Shown: positions 48,921 to 57,354, counted from the stretch's first letter. The stretch: DNA of 64,000 bases from Verrucomicrobiaceae bacterium (GCA_016713245.1 JADJPM010000004.1:1488001-1552000); one strand, 5' to 3'. Program-made: numbers and translations. The notes: a model not told the origin generated them from the sequence alone.

Positions 48921-50048
48921 TTATTTGGGCGAGCGTTTGCTTTCGATGGTGCTCCGAGCCCTATCACGCTCCAGGCAAGGGCCGCAGAGGGCCAGTAATT
49001 GCTCGGCTTCCGCGAGAGATCGGCCTGCAGAGGCCCACTCGTTGGCGGCGCGGGCGGCGAAGGCATCGCGGATGGGGCCTGAGGGGAGTTGCTGGGCGTA
49101 GGATTGCAGTTGGGCGAAGTTTTTCATCGTCGCGCCGAGATAACCGCCGACGGCGTCGGCTGACTTTTGCAGCTCCGGGCGGTTAGAGTGATCGAGGAGC
49201 CATTGAATGGCATCCTGCGGATGATCATTCACATAGGCGCTGAGCCACTCCTCGCTGAGCTTGCTGCGCTCGGCTTGGGTCGGCAGTTGGGACACGATTT
49301 CCAGCCCGGCAGCGTGATCCACGCCGTCGCGATGGCAAACTTTGGACAACAAATAGTCCCTCAGCCGCTTCGGCTCGACGTTCGTGAGGGCGGCGAGAGC
49401 TCCGTTGGCATCGTTGCTCATCCAACTGTGAGCGATCTGGATGAGAGCCTTCTCTCGCAGGAAGACATCATCGATTTGATCCGCCCAAGCGGCGCTAGCG
49501 AGCGGGTCTTTGTCTGCGGCGAGGGACAGCAAGTGCTCGATGCCGGTTTCTTGAAGCACGCTGTCGTCTTCGAGGGCATTGACCCACTTCCAAGCGGCCT
49601 CCGTGTCTGATTTTGTCCAGAGATCGAGAACTGCCCACAGAGCACGCTCCTTGAGCAGAGGTGAAGAAAGGCCACGCAGAGCTATGAGTGCGCCGTTGAG
49701 GTCCAAAGCGGCCCAGCGTTCGAAAAGGCAGCGCAGCAAGCGCCGCCGAACCTCGGGGAAAGGATTGCGCAAAAGGCCGCGCAGCATCGCGGGCAGTTCC
49801 TCCAGACGCATCTGCGAGATGGGAAGAATCGCTTCCGCCCAGTTCTCATAGGTCAGCAGGGCGAGTCCCGCCTCCGAAGAGGCTTTGGGCGGCGGCTGGA
49901 ATGCCTGCACCTCGATGGAGATTTTTGATTTCGGCTGCTGGGTCGCTACGGCGGCCTTTTCCGATGGTTCGAAGGTCTTTTCGCTCGCGAGCCAGAAGCC
50001 CACGAAAAGGCACAGCGCATGCAAAAGCATCTGGAGCATGAGTTTCAT
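48921..50048 (-). CDS. Helical-repeat protein, unknown function (copy 1)
   Basis: Protein of 375 aa that I do not recognise beyond its shape. One N-terminal hydrophobic segment (LMLQMLLHALCLFVGFWLA) is a signal anchor. The rest is predicted alpha-helical with repeating short helices that carry W, A and L at regular spacing (ALWAVLDLWTKSDTEAAWKW, SAAWADQIDD, AHSWMSNDANGALAAL), like TPR/HEAT-type solenoids. It is related in style to the gene just upstream (50045-51064), whose stop it overlaps by 4 bases (ATGA). That overlap also fixes the start. Probably a periplasmic or membrane-anchored scaffold. Confidence 0.75.
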   Translation of the reverse strand: MKLMLQMLLHALCLFVGFWLASEKTFEPSEKAAVATQQPKSKISIEVQAFQPPPKASSEAGLALLTYENWAEAILPISQMRLEELPAMLRGLLRNPFPEVRRRLLRCLFERWAALDLNGALIALRGLSSPLLKERALWAVLDLWTKSDTEAAWKWVNALEDDSVLQETGIEHLLSLAADKDPLASAAWADQIDDVFLREKALIQIAHSWMSNDANGALAALTNVEPKRLRDYLLSKVCHRDGVDHAAGLEIVSQLPTQAERSKLSEEWLSAYVNDHPQDAIQWLLDHSNRPELQKSADAVGGYLGATMKNFAQLQSYAQQLPSGPIRDAFAARAANEWASAGRSLAEAEQLLALCGPCLERDRARSTIESKRSPK

Positions 50049-51064
50049 CGATCTGCCTCCAATCCATAGCTTTTCAGCAGCTTCACACGCTCTGCGGTGC
50101 TCAGGAGCGTCTCTGGCACATCGCCTTGCAGCCAGGAAAGAGCGGCGGTGCGGTCGCTGGTGAGCCACTGCTCGACATGATGCTCGATTTGCTCGTGACG
50201 GTCCCTCTGATCGACGATTTGGCCGTTCAGCTCAATCCCGCGAACCGGGTCATTCAGTCCGATCACCCATGCGTAGCCTTTGAGCATCTCATCCCGCTTG
50301 GTGACGTCGGTTTCCGCTGCGATCAGGCTCTCCATGGCCTGCGGATCGATCTCAGCGAGATGCTGCCCCATGTGCCTCTCGGCTGAATAAACATCCTCAT
50401 GCGGTTTCGCGTTCAGCTTGGCCAGAATGGCCGAGGAATTGCGCCAAGAGCCCGCCTGATTGGCGAAAGCGGTGAGGCCTTCCGCTAGGCATGAGCGGCC
50501 TTTGTCGGTCAATTGGGCTGCGAAAGCCAGCACACGCTCCGCCGGCAGCCTGCACAGCCCCCAGGAGGCGTTTTGCAGCACGCCCACGGTATTTAGCCGA
50601 TCCGCAGGGAGCGCTTCGATGAAGCGCAGCGCACCCTCCGCATCCTCGCCGCTCCAGGTGGAGATGAGACTCCATAGCAAGTGGTCCGCCTCCTGGCAGC
50701 GCGGCAATCCGAGCACGATGCGTGCAAGAGTGCGTGGGTCGTGTCGGCGAAAATCGCGCACGAGCTCCTTCGCCAACGCGAGTTGCTGCTCCAGCGTGAG
50801 TCCGGCCTCGCTGCGAAAGAGCAACTCGGCTGCGCTGGTGTTGCCTTGGCGCATTTCTTTCCGCACCCAGTCCATCGAGGCGGTGACGCTGGTGAAGGGT
50901 GGGGGCTTGGGGAGCAACTGGGTGACATGGGGAACCGCGGGAGCCTTCTTCACCGATTCAGGCTGCAATGGGGGAAGGGGATCATCCCTTTTTACCGACG
51001 CACCCACACCTGCGCCGAGCGCCATGCATAGCGCGGAGGTGACAAGGGGGCGGAGGAACTGCAT
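50045..51064 (-). CDS. Helical-repeat protein, unknown function (copy 2)
   Basis: Protein of 339 aa with a signal peptide (LRPLVTSALCMALGAGVGAS), a Pro-rich linker (residues 28-55), and helices with the same W/A/L pattern as the downstream protein: DHLLWSLISTWSGEDAEGAL, ASWGLCRLPAERVLAFAAQL, EQWLTSDRTAALSWLQ. The two are probably ancient tandem paralogues acting together. No enzyme motif is visible. Verrucomicrobia have many such proteins; their role is not known. Confidence 0.75.
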   Translation of the reverse strand: MQFLRPLVTSALCMALGAGVGASVKRDDPLPPLQPESVKKAPAVPHVTQLLPKPPPFTSVTASMDWVRKEMRQGNTSAAELLFRSEAGLTLEQQLALAKELVRDFRRHDPRTLARIVLGLPRCQEADHLLWSLISTWSGEDAEGALRFIEALPADRLNTVGVLQNASWGLCRLPAERVLAFAAQLTDKGRSCLAEGLTAFANQAGSWRNSSAILAKLNAKPHEDVYSAERHMGQHLAEIDPQAMESLIAAETDVTKRDEMLKGYAWVIGLNDPVRGIELNGQIVDQRDRHEQIEHHVEQWLTSDRTAALSWLQGDVPETLLSTAERVKLLKSYGLEADR

Positions 51065-51151
51065 TGGGCTTTTGAAACGTCCCAGCGGTCGAAACCTTGG
51101 ACGAAGCCAAGTCCCGCGAATGCCCCGGCACTTGGCAAGTACCTCTCCTTG

Positions 51152-52381
51152 TTACTTGCCCAGCTTTGCGTCCAGCTCTTCCAGTTTGAAACGCACACTG
51201 ACGACATAAGCCTCCTCGCCTTCGGTCCAGTGGCCGTAGGTGGTGGTGACGAAGGTGCCGTCGGGCAGAAGCTCGACGCCGGGATAGGTCGTGTCTTGGC
51301 CTTTTTTGTTGTCCATGATGCGGATGCGATACTGGCCTTCGGTGCCGTTCACGATGTCGTCGTATTTACCGACCCAGCCCACCCAGTCGCCTTTGGTGGC
51401 GCTGACGTGCGTGGTGTCGCGGAAGCTGATGAAGAGGCGGCCATCGGGTGCATACTTCGCGACGTGGCGGTCCCCCGTAAGCGCGGCGGGGAGTTCTTTG
51501 GGCTCGCTCCAGCTCAGGCCTTCGTCGTTGGAAAAAATGACGAAGGAATTGTACTTCCGACTGTTTTCGCGGAGCAGCACAGCGATCTGTTTTCCATCCG
51601 GCGAGCGGAGTGCGCCGGGTTCGCAGAGATTGGCGTCGGGAAGCATCGCGATGGGCACGGGCACGCTCCAAGTGAGGCCGCCGTCTTTGCTCAACGTCGT
51701 GTAAACCCAGAAGCGCCACGGTTTGGCGGTGGAGGACGAGTAATCCGGCGCGTGGGGGCTTTTGATGCGGTATTTCTCCACGTCGCCGCCGCGAATGAAG
51801 CGGCCGTCGTCATGGAAAAACGCAAGGTAGTGCCCTGGCGTCTTCAAATCGATCACCGTGCTCATCGTCACCACGCCACCGAAGTCGCCGATGGCTTTCA
51901 GCTCGCTCCAAGTCGCGCCATCGTCTTCGCTGACAGCCATGCGGATCGGATAGAGGCCGCTGAACATGATGAGGCGCTTCTTGCCGCCCGCATCGACCAC
52001 GCGATGCAGCGTGGGCACTTCGAGCGAGGTCTCCCAGTTCTTCGGCGTCGGCAAACGATCGCTCCAGGTGAGCCCGGTGTCGTTGCTGCGCTTGGAAACG
52101 ATGGCACCGCGACCGTGGCCCTTCGGATAGACGGTGAGCATGGTCATGTTGTCTTCGAGCAAAACCGTCGTCGGATGGCCGAGATACTGGCCTTTTTCGC
52201 GATCGACGATGATTTGCCGCTGCGTCTCGCCGCTGATGTCCACGATGGGAATTGTGTAGCCGGGAGCGAGCTTCGTTTTGAGATTCTTCGGCGGTGTGAG
52301 GGTGACGTCGGCCTTTTGGAGCTTGGTTTGAGCGAGAGCCGATGAGACGAGAAGTAAGGGGAAAAGAAGGCGGAGCATCAT
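51152..52381 (-). CDS. Secreted sialidase-like (BNR/Asp-box) glycosidase
   Basis: Protein of 409 aa with a signal peptide (MLRLLFPLLLVSSALAQT) and a six-bladed sialidase-type propeller. At least four Asp-boxes are visible: SNDTGLTW, SEDDGATW, SKDGGLTW and SNDEGLSW. An Arg in the first blade (GHGRGAIVSKR) and RENSRKYNSFV later may be part of the arginine triad. It may cleave sialic acid or a related sugar from host or algal glycans; members of this fold also act on other substrates. It is the last gene of a same-strand run with a beta-helix protein, a LolA-like protein and an NlpC-like lipoprotein. Confidence 0.88.
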   Translation of the reverse strand: MMLRLLFPLLLVSSALAQTKLQKADVTLTPPKNLKTKLAPGYTIPIVDISGETQRQIIVDREKGQYLGHPTTVLLEDNMTMLTVYPKGHGRGAIVSKRSNDTGLTWSDRLPTPKNWETSLEVPTLHRVVDAGGKKRLIMFSGLYPIRMAVSEDDGATWSELKAIGDFGGVVTMSTVIDLKTPGHYLAFFHDDGRFIRGGDVEKYRIKSPHAPDYSSSTAKPWRFWVYTTLSKDGGLTWSVPVPIAMLPDANLCEPGALRSPDGKQIAVLLRENSRKYNSFVIFSNDEGLSWSEPKELPAALTGDRHVAKYAPDGRLFISFRDTTHVSATKGDWVGWVGKYDDIVNGTEGQYRIRIMDNKKGQDTTYPGVELLPDGTFVTTTYGHWTEGEEAYVVSVRFKLEELDAKLGK

Positions 52382-52414
52382 GGTGAGGCTCCAAACGACA
52401 TGCGTAGGCCCTGG

Positions 52415-53473
52415 CTAGCGTGGTTTCACCCCGTAACCACCGTTCTTCTCCTCCACCGGCAGCTTCGGTCTCGACCGATCCGGGCGGTCTTCCGCAAACC
52501 AGATGTTGTTTTCAAAGCGGAAGGTTTCAGGGGCAGTACCGTCGCCGATGTTGAGGTCCGTTTGCACCTCGGAACGGCGGAAGGTGATCTGGTTGTCTTT
52601 GATGAGGACCTGGCGACAGGGCACGAAACCCGGCTCACGAGTCTCCTGGAGGATGCGGAAGATCCACTTCGTGGGGAAGCGGATGGTGTTGCCACTAAAC
52701 TCCGCGTCATCCACGCCGACGAAGGCGGCGGCACATGGGCTGCCTTCGATGAGATTGTCCCGCACGATGAGGCGGGCGGCTTCGTATGTCGCGCCCTGCG
52801 GTCGGAAGTAGGGCAGGCCGGTGGAACCTCCGAGGTTGATGGGACGCTCGCCCGCCTTCGTGAAATGGCATTTTTCGACGATCACATCGCTCGTGCCGCC
52901 TTTGAGCTGAACTGCGGCGCTGGCCGTGAAGCCTTCTTTGCCGGTAAAGCGACAGCCAGTGATCAAACTGTGATGGCAGCCGACGAAGTCGATGCCCTGG
53001 CCGCCCCAGCCGGTAATGGTGCAGGCGCGGACCGTCAGTTGATCGAGGCCGGAGCACTTGATGCCGTCGTGATTGCCCTTGGGGCCGATGTCGCTGATCT
53101 GGACGTGCTCGATGGTGATGCCGGTGGTGGGATTCGCCAGATTACCGCCGTCATCAAGATTGAGGCCGTTGCCGGTCTGGCCGCTGAGGCGCAGGTTTCG
53201 CAGGGTGAGGTCCTTGCAGCGGGAGAAGTGCCAAGCATTCGCCCCGCCTCGGAAATGGGGCGGCTGCTTTGGATCAAGGGCCTCGATGGTGAGCTTTTCG
53301 ACGCCACTGACGGAATGACCGCCGGGATAGTTACCGGGGGCGATTTTGAGCGTGGTGCCGTTTTTCGGATCGCGCAAAGCGGCCACGAGCTCGTCCGGCG
53401 ACTGAATGAGGATTTCCGAAGCAAGGACGGATGGGACAAAAAGGACGGAAGCGATGAACGGGCGAAGCGTCAT
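52415..53473 (-). CDS. Secreted right-handed parallel beta-helix protein (lyase-like)
   Basis: Protein of 352 aa with a signal peptide (LRPFIASVLFVPSVLAS) and a repeating beta-helix pattern: LKIAPGNYPG, LTLRNLRLSGQTGNGLNL, ITIEHVQISDIGPKGNHDGI, LTVRACTITGWGGQGIDFVG. The N-terminal ALRDPKNGTTLKIAPGNYPG resembles chondroitinase-B/alginate-lyase (PL6) and pectate-lyase-like proteins, so a polysaccharide lyase or epimerase is plausible. I see no firm catalytic residues. The start overlaps the stop of the LolA-like gene by 4 bases. The signal-peptide region carries a GGACGGA word array. Confidence 0.82.
   Translation of the reverse strand: MTLRPFIASVLFVPSVLASEILIQSPDELVAALRDPKNGTTLKIAPGNYPGGHSVSGVEKLTIEALDPKQPPHFRGGANAWHFSRCKDLTLRNLRLSGQTGNGLNLDDGGNLANPTTGITIEHVQISDIGPKGNHDGIKCSGLDQLTVRACTITGWGGQGIDFVGCHHSLITGCRFTGKEGFTASAAVQLKGGTSDVIVEKCHFTKAGERPINLGGSTGLPYFRPQGATYEAARLIVRDNLIEGSPCAAAFVGVDDAEFSGNTIRFPTKWIFRILQETREPGFVPCRQVLIKDNQITFRRSEVQTDLNIGDGTAPETFRFENNIWFAEDRPDRSRPKLPVEEKNGGYGVKPR
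53421..53456. repeat. GGACGGA-type words in the beta-helix signal peptide
   Basis: GCAAGGACG, GATGGGACA, AAAAGGACG and GAAGCGATG in 9-bp register. In the minus-strand reading they encode part of the signal peptide (SVLFVPSVLAS). The words resemble those at 12481-12515 in the PSD1 gene. Confidence 0.45.
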
Positions 53474-54078
53474 GGCTTGGCGAGGCCTTCGGGAAGTTGG
53501 GCGAGGCGTTCGAGTTCGGTGACCTCGTGGAAGAACCAGGGTTTGGAGTCCTTCACTTTGAAGATGATCGTCTTGGCGGCGAATTTGAGGCCGTCGTGCT
53601 CCTTCCAGTCGCTGAAGCGATAGAAATCTCCGCGCCAGTCGAGGCGATGAAGGAGGCTCGTTTCCTTGTCGAAGTAGAATTTCATCGCTGGATCGACGCT
53701 GCCGCTGACTTGCAGGCCAAAGCAGGTTTTACCCTCGTCGGTGAGATCAGGGATGACCTCGATCTTTGATTTGGGATCGACGAGAAGATCGAGCGTCCAG
53801 GCGCGGACATCGTCCTTGGCAGGTTCGGCACCGCGTTCCTTTTTGTTGATCCACCATTTGTCCGGCTGGGAGAGGATGGACTCGCGAGTGGAGCGCTTTT
53901 TGCCCTCGGCAGGCTCCGGGGTGCTGCCGAAATGGAAGATTTCTCTGATGCGGAAGCTATGGAGCAGCTTTTCCTTCCCCCCGACGGCGGTGAGGGCTTT
54001 TTCGACGAGCGGTTGTGGCTCTACCGTTTGAGTGAAGGCGGAGGTGGCAAGGAAGAGCGGGAGGAGAAGGCGCAGCAT
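53470..54078 (-). CDS. Secreted LolA-like protein of unknown function
   Basis: Protein of 202 aa. The signal peptide MLRLLLPLFLATSAFTQT is nearly the same as that of the sialidase-like gene two positions downstream. The mature part (LVEKALTAVGGKEKLLHSF, TRESILSQPDKWWIN, LQVSGSVDPAMKFYFD, LLHRLDWRGDFYRFSDW) resembles the half-barrel of outer-membrane lipoprotein-sorting proteins (LolA/LolB fold), a common type in Planctomycetes and Verrucomicrobia. It has no catalytic motif, so a ligand-binding role is likely. I start at MLRLLL; an ATG three codons earlier is possible. Its stop overlaps the beta-helix start. Confidence 0.75.
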   Translation of the reverse strand: MLRLLLPLFLATSAFTQTVEPQPLVEKALTAVGGKEKLLHSFRIREIFHFGSTPEPAEGKKRSTRESILSQPDKWWINKKERGAEPAKDDVRAWTLDLLVDPKSKIEVIPDLTDEGKTCFGLQVSGSVDPAMKFYFDKETSLLHRLDWRGDFYRFSDWKEHDGLKFAAKTIIFKVKDSKPWFFHEVTELERLAQLPEGLAKP

Positions 54079-54118
54079 GGCGTGCATCAAACGGCCCTTC
54101 GAGGCCTGTCATTGCGCC

Positions 54119-54634
54119 TCAAAGGCCTTCCGGGTGACGGATGGTGTAGCCTTTGATGGGCCGCTTGCGATCCGTCCAGCGGGGGCCACGGCTGTCGTCA
54201 TCATTGTAGCCGGTGTCGAGCCGGAGGCCGGCGATCTCACAGAAGACGTGACCATTGCGTGCATAAACGGTGATCCATTTGCCGTGGCCGCGATCGCCGA
54301 ATTTCCGGAAGGCACCGGAGACGGAGGGCTCGTCAAGCTTTCCGGCAGCATGGAGGATATAGGAAACCGTGCCGGAGCAATCATAGGCGCTGTCTTCAAA
54401 GTGACCGTGACCGCCACCACGGCGGTAGGGCTTGGAGCAGATGCGATTCCCGGCAGAAATAGCCCGTAGGACAGGTGCGGGGGCATCGGCCGGGGGTACG
54501 GCCTTGTCATTGATGATGATGGCCGTCTTGCCGGGGACGAAATCGTATTCCCAGTTGCTGGGACCAGACGAGCACTGGCAGAGCAGCAGGCTGCTGAGGC
54601 ACAGGAAAAGCAGAGCGGAAAAGCGGGTGAGCAT
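54119..54634 (-). CDS. NlpC/P60-like lipoprotein
   Basis: Protein of 171 aa with a lipoprotein signal (FSALLFLCLSSLLLCQCSS, lipobox LCQC). The core looks like an NlpC/P60-type cysteine peptidase: catalytic Cys in DSAYDCSGTVSYILHAAG near residue 85 and a His in YARNGHVFCEIAG near 130. RRGGGHGHFED lies before the Cys. It would cut peptidoglycan peptides at the cell envelope. It is first in a likely operon with the LolA-like, beta-helix and sialidase-like genes; the 40-base gap to the next start has no terminator. Confidence 0.8.
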   Translation of the reverse strand: MLTRFSALLFLCLSSLLLCQCSSGPSNWEYDFVPGKTAIIINDKAVPPADAPAPVLRAISAGNRICSKPYRRGGGHGHFEDSAYDCSGTVSYILHAAGKLDEPSVSGAFRKFGDRGHGKWITVYARNGHVFCEIAGLRLDTGYNDDDSRGPRWTDRKRPIKGYTIRHPEGL

Positions 54635-55115
54635 CCGGTGATCTTATGACGGTAATATTCCGCCAATCAAGAAGCGCGAGCGGCTAGGATGCAGCTTAAT
54701 CAGAAAGGCCATTTCTCGAAGGGCAGGGGAGTTCGAGAAGTACCCGAGCTGCTGTCATAAATGGAAACCACCAGACGGTATGGTTGCCTTTGCGTATTGA
54801 GCTTATATTAGATCTGTTAGCTAGAGTCTAGCGTTCGGATCTCTGGACTGGCTCTATTGATTTGCTTCGTTCTGAGCGGAGTCGTTTTGTATGAAAGTCT
54901 TCACGAATTCCGAAGATTTGCTGCAAGTGGCAGTTTGCTGTTGCACTTTTGACAATAATTCGCAAATCTACCAATTATTCCCGATAACGATGTCGTCACC
55001 TCCTTCCAGAAATCATTTGAGTCTATAATTATCATATCGTAGCTTCAATTATCCTCAGATACGATTCTCTGGCCATTTTCCAATAACCCCAGCCAAGACA
55101 CACCACCCACCCCTT
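54635..55115. other. AT-rich 480-bp gap
   Basis: No credible reading frame. Base composition is clearly more AT-rich than the rest of the window. TTGACA at 54949 and TATAAT in GTCTATAATTATC near 55023 are promoter-like words, but not in a standard pair with each other. TATAAT is about 90 bases from the start of the HTH-receiver gene and may belong to its promoter. A small RNA cannot be excluded. Confidence 0.5.
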
Positions 55116-55685
55116 ATGGCCGATACAGCACCGCCCGAACTTATGACGGTTAAAGAGACTGCGGAATATCTCCGCATTCCACTTCCTACCGTCTATTACC
55201 TCGTCCAGCGGGGACAGCTCCCTGCCGTGCAAATCGGCGGTCGCTGGCGCATCAAGCGCAGCTTGCTGGATCGTGACGTGCTTCGCAAAGAAGAGGAAGG
55301 CGGTCAGCCTACCGTGCTTGTGGTGGACGATGACCCCGCCCTTCAGGCGCTTTTTAAACAGTTCCTCAAAAAGGCTGGCTTCGGCCGCCTTGTGGTCGGC
55401 ACTGGCTCTGAAGCGATTGCGATGGCCAAGAAACAGAAGTTCGACTTTGTTTTCCTCGATCTCAAGCTGCCGGACGTGCCAGGAGATGAAGTGTATTCCC
55501 AGTTGAAAGCACTCTACCCGGATCTGCCCATCGTGGTCATCACAGGTTACCCGGATAGCGAAATCCTGAGTCGCATCCTTTCCCATGGCCCGGTGACGGT
55601 GATCAAGAAGCCCATCGAATACGATCAACTCAACCTTGCTGTCAAACAGCTTGGCCACAAGGGCGCTGAAACAGCCGACGCCTGA
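55116..55685 (+). CDS. HTH-receiver fusion (excisionase-type HTH plus REC)
   Basis: Protein of 189 aa with an unusual domain order. Residues 8-55 are an excisionase/MerR-like HTH_17 domain: LMTVKETAEYLRIPLPTVYY, LVQRGQLPAVQIGGRWRIKR. Residues about 65-180 are a response-regulator receiver: VLVVDDDPALQALF, phospho-acceptor Asp in FVFLDLKLPDVPGDE, Thr in VVITGYPD, Lys in VIKKPIEYDQ. Normal response regulators have REC first and the output domain last. It may bind DNA when phosphorylated. No histidine kinase is encoded nearby, so it is an orphan. It ends 28 bases before a strong intrinsic terminator. Confidence 0.9.
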   Translation: MADTAPPELMTVKETAEYLRIPLPTVYYLVQRGQLPAVQIGGRWRIKRSLLDRDVLRKEEEGGQPTVLVVDDDPALQALFKQFLKKAGFGRLVVGTGSEAIAMAKKQKFDFVFLDLKLPDVPGDEVYSQLKALYPDLPIVVITGYPDSEILSRILSHGPVTVIKKPIEYDQLNLAVKQLGHKGAETADA

Positions 55686-55713
55686 TCTCATCCAAGAGGT
55701 CACTTCCGATCAG

Positions 55714-55754
55714 CCCCAAGTTTCCTGTCCGGAGACTTGGGGTTTTTCTTTTTT
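55714..55754 (+). terminator. Intrinsic terminator of the HTH-receiver gene
   Basis: CCCCAAGTTTCC pairs with GGAGACTTGGGG (one G-T pair) around a TGTCC loop, followed by TTTTTCTTTTTT. A classic rho-independent terminator. Confidence 0.9.
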
Positions 55755-55994
55755 GGGGCACCATGACAATGGGTGGGGCTGCTCAAAGGAGATCAGAGGC
55801 GTTTTGGCGAGGTTGATCGCGAACCGCACTCCAATTCCAGAGGGCATTATTCAGGAAACATTGCGGTGACGGTTTGTTTCCAAGCATGGTTTCAACTGAG
55901 AAGCCAATAGGACGCATGATTTCGGTCATTGATCCGCGGCTCACAAATGTGCCTCAAAACCGCTGGAACCTCGTAAAATCAAGGGTTCCAGAGG
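55755..55994. other. Gap before tRNA-Phe
   Basis: No gene is recognisable. A run of A/T and G words without repeats. The CTGGAACCTCGT... AAGGGTTCCAG pair near 55960-55990 could form a weak hairpin just downstream of the tRNA gene (which is on the minus strand) and may end its transcript. Confidence 0.35.
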
Positions 55995-56067
55995 TGGCTC
56001 GGGACGGAATCGAACCGCCGACACGGGGATTTTCAATCCCCTGCTCTACCGACTGAGCTACCGAGCC
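55995..56067 (-). tRNA. tRNA-Phe (anticodon GAA)
   Basis: On the minus strand the acceptor GGCTCGG pairs with CCGAGCC, the D arm has GCTC...GAGC, the anticodon loop TTGAAAA on a GGGGA/TCCCC stem gives GAA, and the T arm is GGCGG-TTCGATT-CCGTC. The discriminator is A but the gene continues CCT, so CCA must be added after transcription, unlike the other two tRNAs here. Confidence 0.95.
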
Positions 56068-56401
56068 ATTTCCGAATTTTCGGAGGGCGGATAGGAGCAC
56101 GGCACGAGAAGCGTGCAAGGTGTTTTTGACCTTCTCTTCAACTTCGATGGGGTGGATGTCTCGAAACGAAGGAAATAGGATGGTTTACGAGTGATTTGAG
56201 TATCAGGAAGCGCTGTTGAGCATCTTGTGGAGGCAGGTGCGTGGCTTTTCGAAGTCGGAGGGTGGGTGGTGATAGATGGGAGCGCTGCTCTATTTTTGCG
56301 TCTTGATCCGTCTTTTGCTCATTGGTGGAGGAAACCTTTGAATTTGGGCTAGCTGGCCTTGGTGCCAGAATGAGGTCTGTCTGTGCGTTTCAGGGGGCCA
56401 C
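56068..56401. other. 330-bp gap without a gene
   Basis: No convincing ORF, repeat or terminator. A small hairpin CTGGC-CTTGGT-GCCAG lies about 40 bases before the esterase start. The esterase and tRNA-Phe are divergent, so both promoters should be here; I see no clear -35/-10. Confidence 0.4.
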
Positions 56402-57352
56402 ATGAAACTCATCCTCTCCCTCCTCATGCTCGCAGCGGTCGCCATCGCGGCAGATGCGCCTGCAAAAAAGAAAGCCGAAGCACCCGCGAAGAAGGCTCCG
56501 GCTAAAAAAGTCTATCCGAAGAACCCTGCGCCAACTGTGGCGAACCTGAAGTATGGCCCGCATGAGCGGAATGTGCTCGATTTCTGGCAGGCGAAGTCGG
56601 ACAAGCCGACGCCGGTGCTGTTTTTCATCCACGGCGGTGGTTGGATGGGCGGGGACAAGGCGGGGATCGCCGTGGAGCCGTATTTGAAAGAGGGCATCAG
56701 CGTTGTTTCGATCAATTACCGCTACATCTCGCAGGCGCAGGAGGTGGTGCCGCCGGTGAAGGCTCCGCTGCATGATGCGGCGCTGGCTTTGCAAACGGTG
56801 CGCAGCAAAGCGGCGGAGTGGAACATCGACAAAGCTCGCATCGGCGCCAGCGGCGGCAGCGCGGGCGCGTGCAGCAGCCTGTGGCTGGCTTTTCACCCGG
56901 ACCTGGCCGATCCGAAGAGCAGCGATCCGATTGCTCGTGAGTCCACCCGCCTGTGGTGCGCGGCGGTGATGGGTGCACAGACGACGCTGGACCCGCAGCA
57001 GATGAAGGAATGGACGCCGAACAGCAAATACGGCGGCCATGCGTTCCTCGTTGGCAAGGAGCGTCCGACCTTTGATGCCTTCCTGGCTGCTCGTGAGAAG
57101 ATCCTGCCGTGGATCGCCGAGTACTCGCCCTACGCCCTCGTCAGCAGCGATGATCCGGCCATTTACATGAGCTTCAATGCCGTGCCAAACATGGGCAAGG
57201 ATGAAAAAGACCCCACGCATACCGCAAACTTCGGCGTGAAGCTTCAAGAGCACTGCAAAGCCAGTGGCGTGGCCTGTGAGCTTTTTTATCCCGGCGTGGA
57301 AGGCGTGGCGAAAACAGCGACGGAGTATCTCGTGAAGAAGCTGAAGGAGTAA
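56402..57352 (+). CDS. Secreted alpha/beta hydrolase (esterase/lipase-like)
   Basis: Protein of 316 aa with a signal peptide (LILSLLMLAAVAIAADA), a Lys/Ala/Pro spacer (residues 18-45) and a BD-FAE/hormone-sensitive-lipase-type fold: the oxyanion HGGGW in VLFFIHGGGWMGGDK near residue 78 and the nucleophile in GASGGSAGA near 156. The catalytic Asp and His near the C terminus are not obvious to me: HTANFGVKLQEHCKASG holds a His, but GVEGVAKTA is where GxxHG would be expected, so the histidine may be displaced or lost. Substrate unknown, perhaps acetylated or feruloylated sugar. It converges with the next gene at 2 bases. Confidence 0.82.
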   Translation: MKLILSLLMLAAVAIAADAPAKKKAEAPAKKAPAKKVYPKNPAPTVANLKYGPHERNVLDFWQAKSDKPTPVLFFIHGGGWMGGDKAGIAVEPYLKEGISVVSINYRYISQAQEVVPPVKAPLHDAALALQTVRSKAAEWNIDKARIGASGGSAGACSSLWLAFHPDLADPKSSDPIARESTRLWCAAVMGAQTTLDPQQMKEWTPNSKYGGHAFLVGKERPTFDAFLAAREKILPWIAEYSPYALVSSDDPAIYMSFNAVPNMGKDEKDPTHTANFGVKLQEHCKASGVACELFYPGVEGVAKTATEYLVKKLKE

Positions 57353-57354
57353 GC

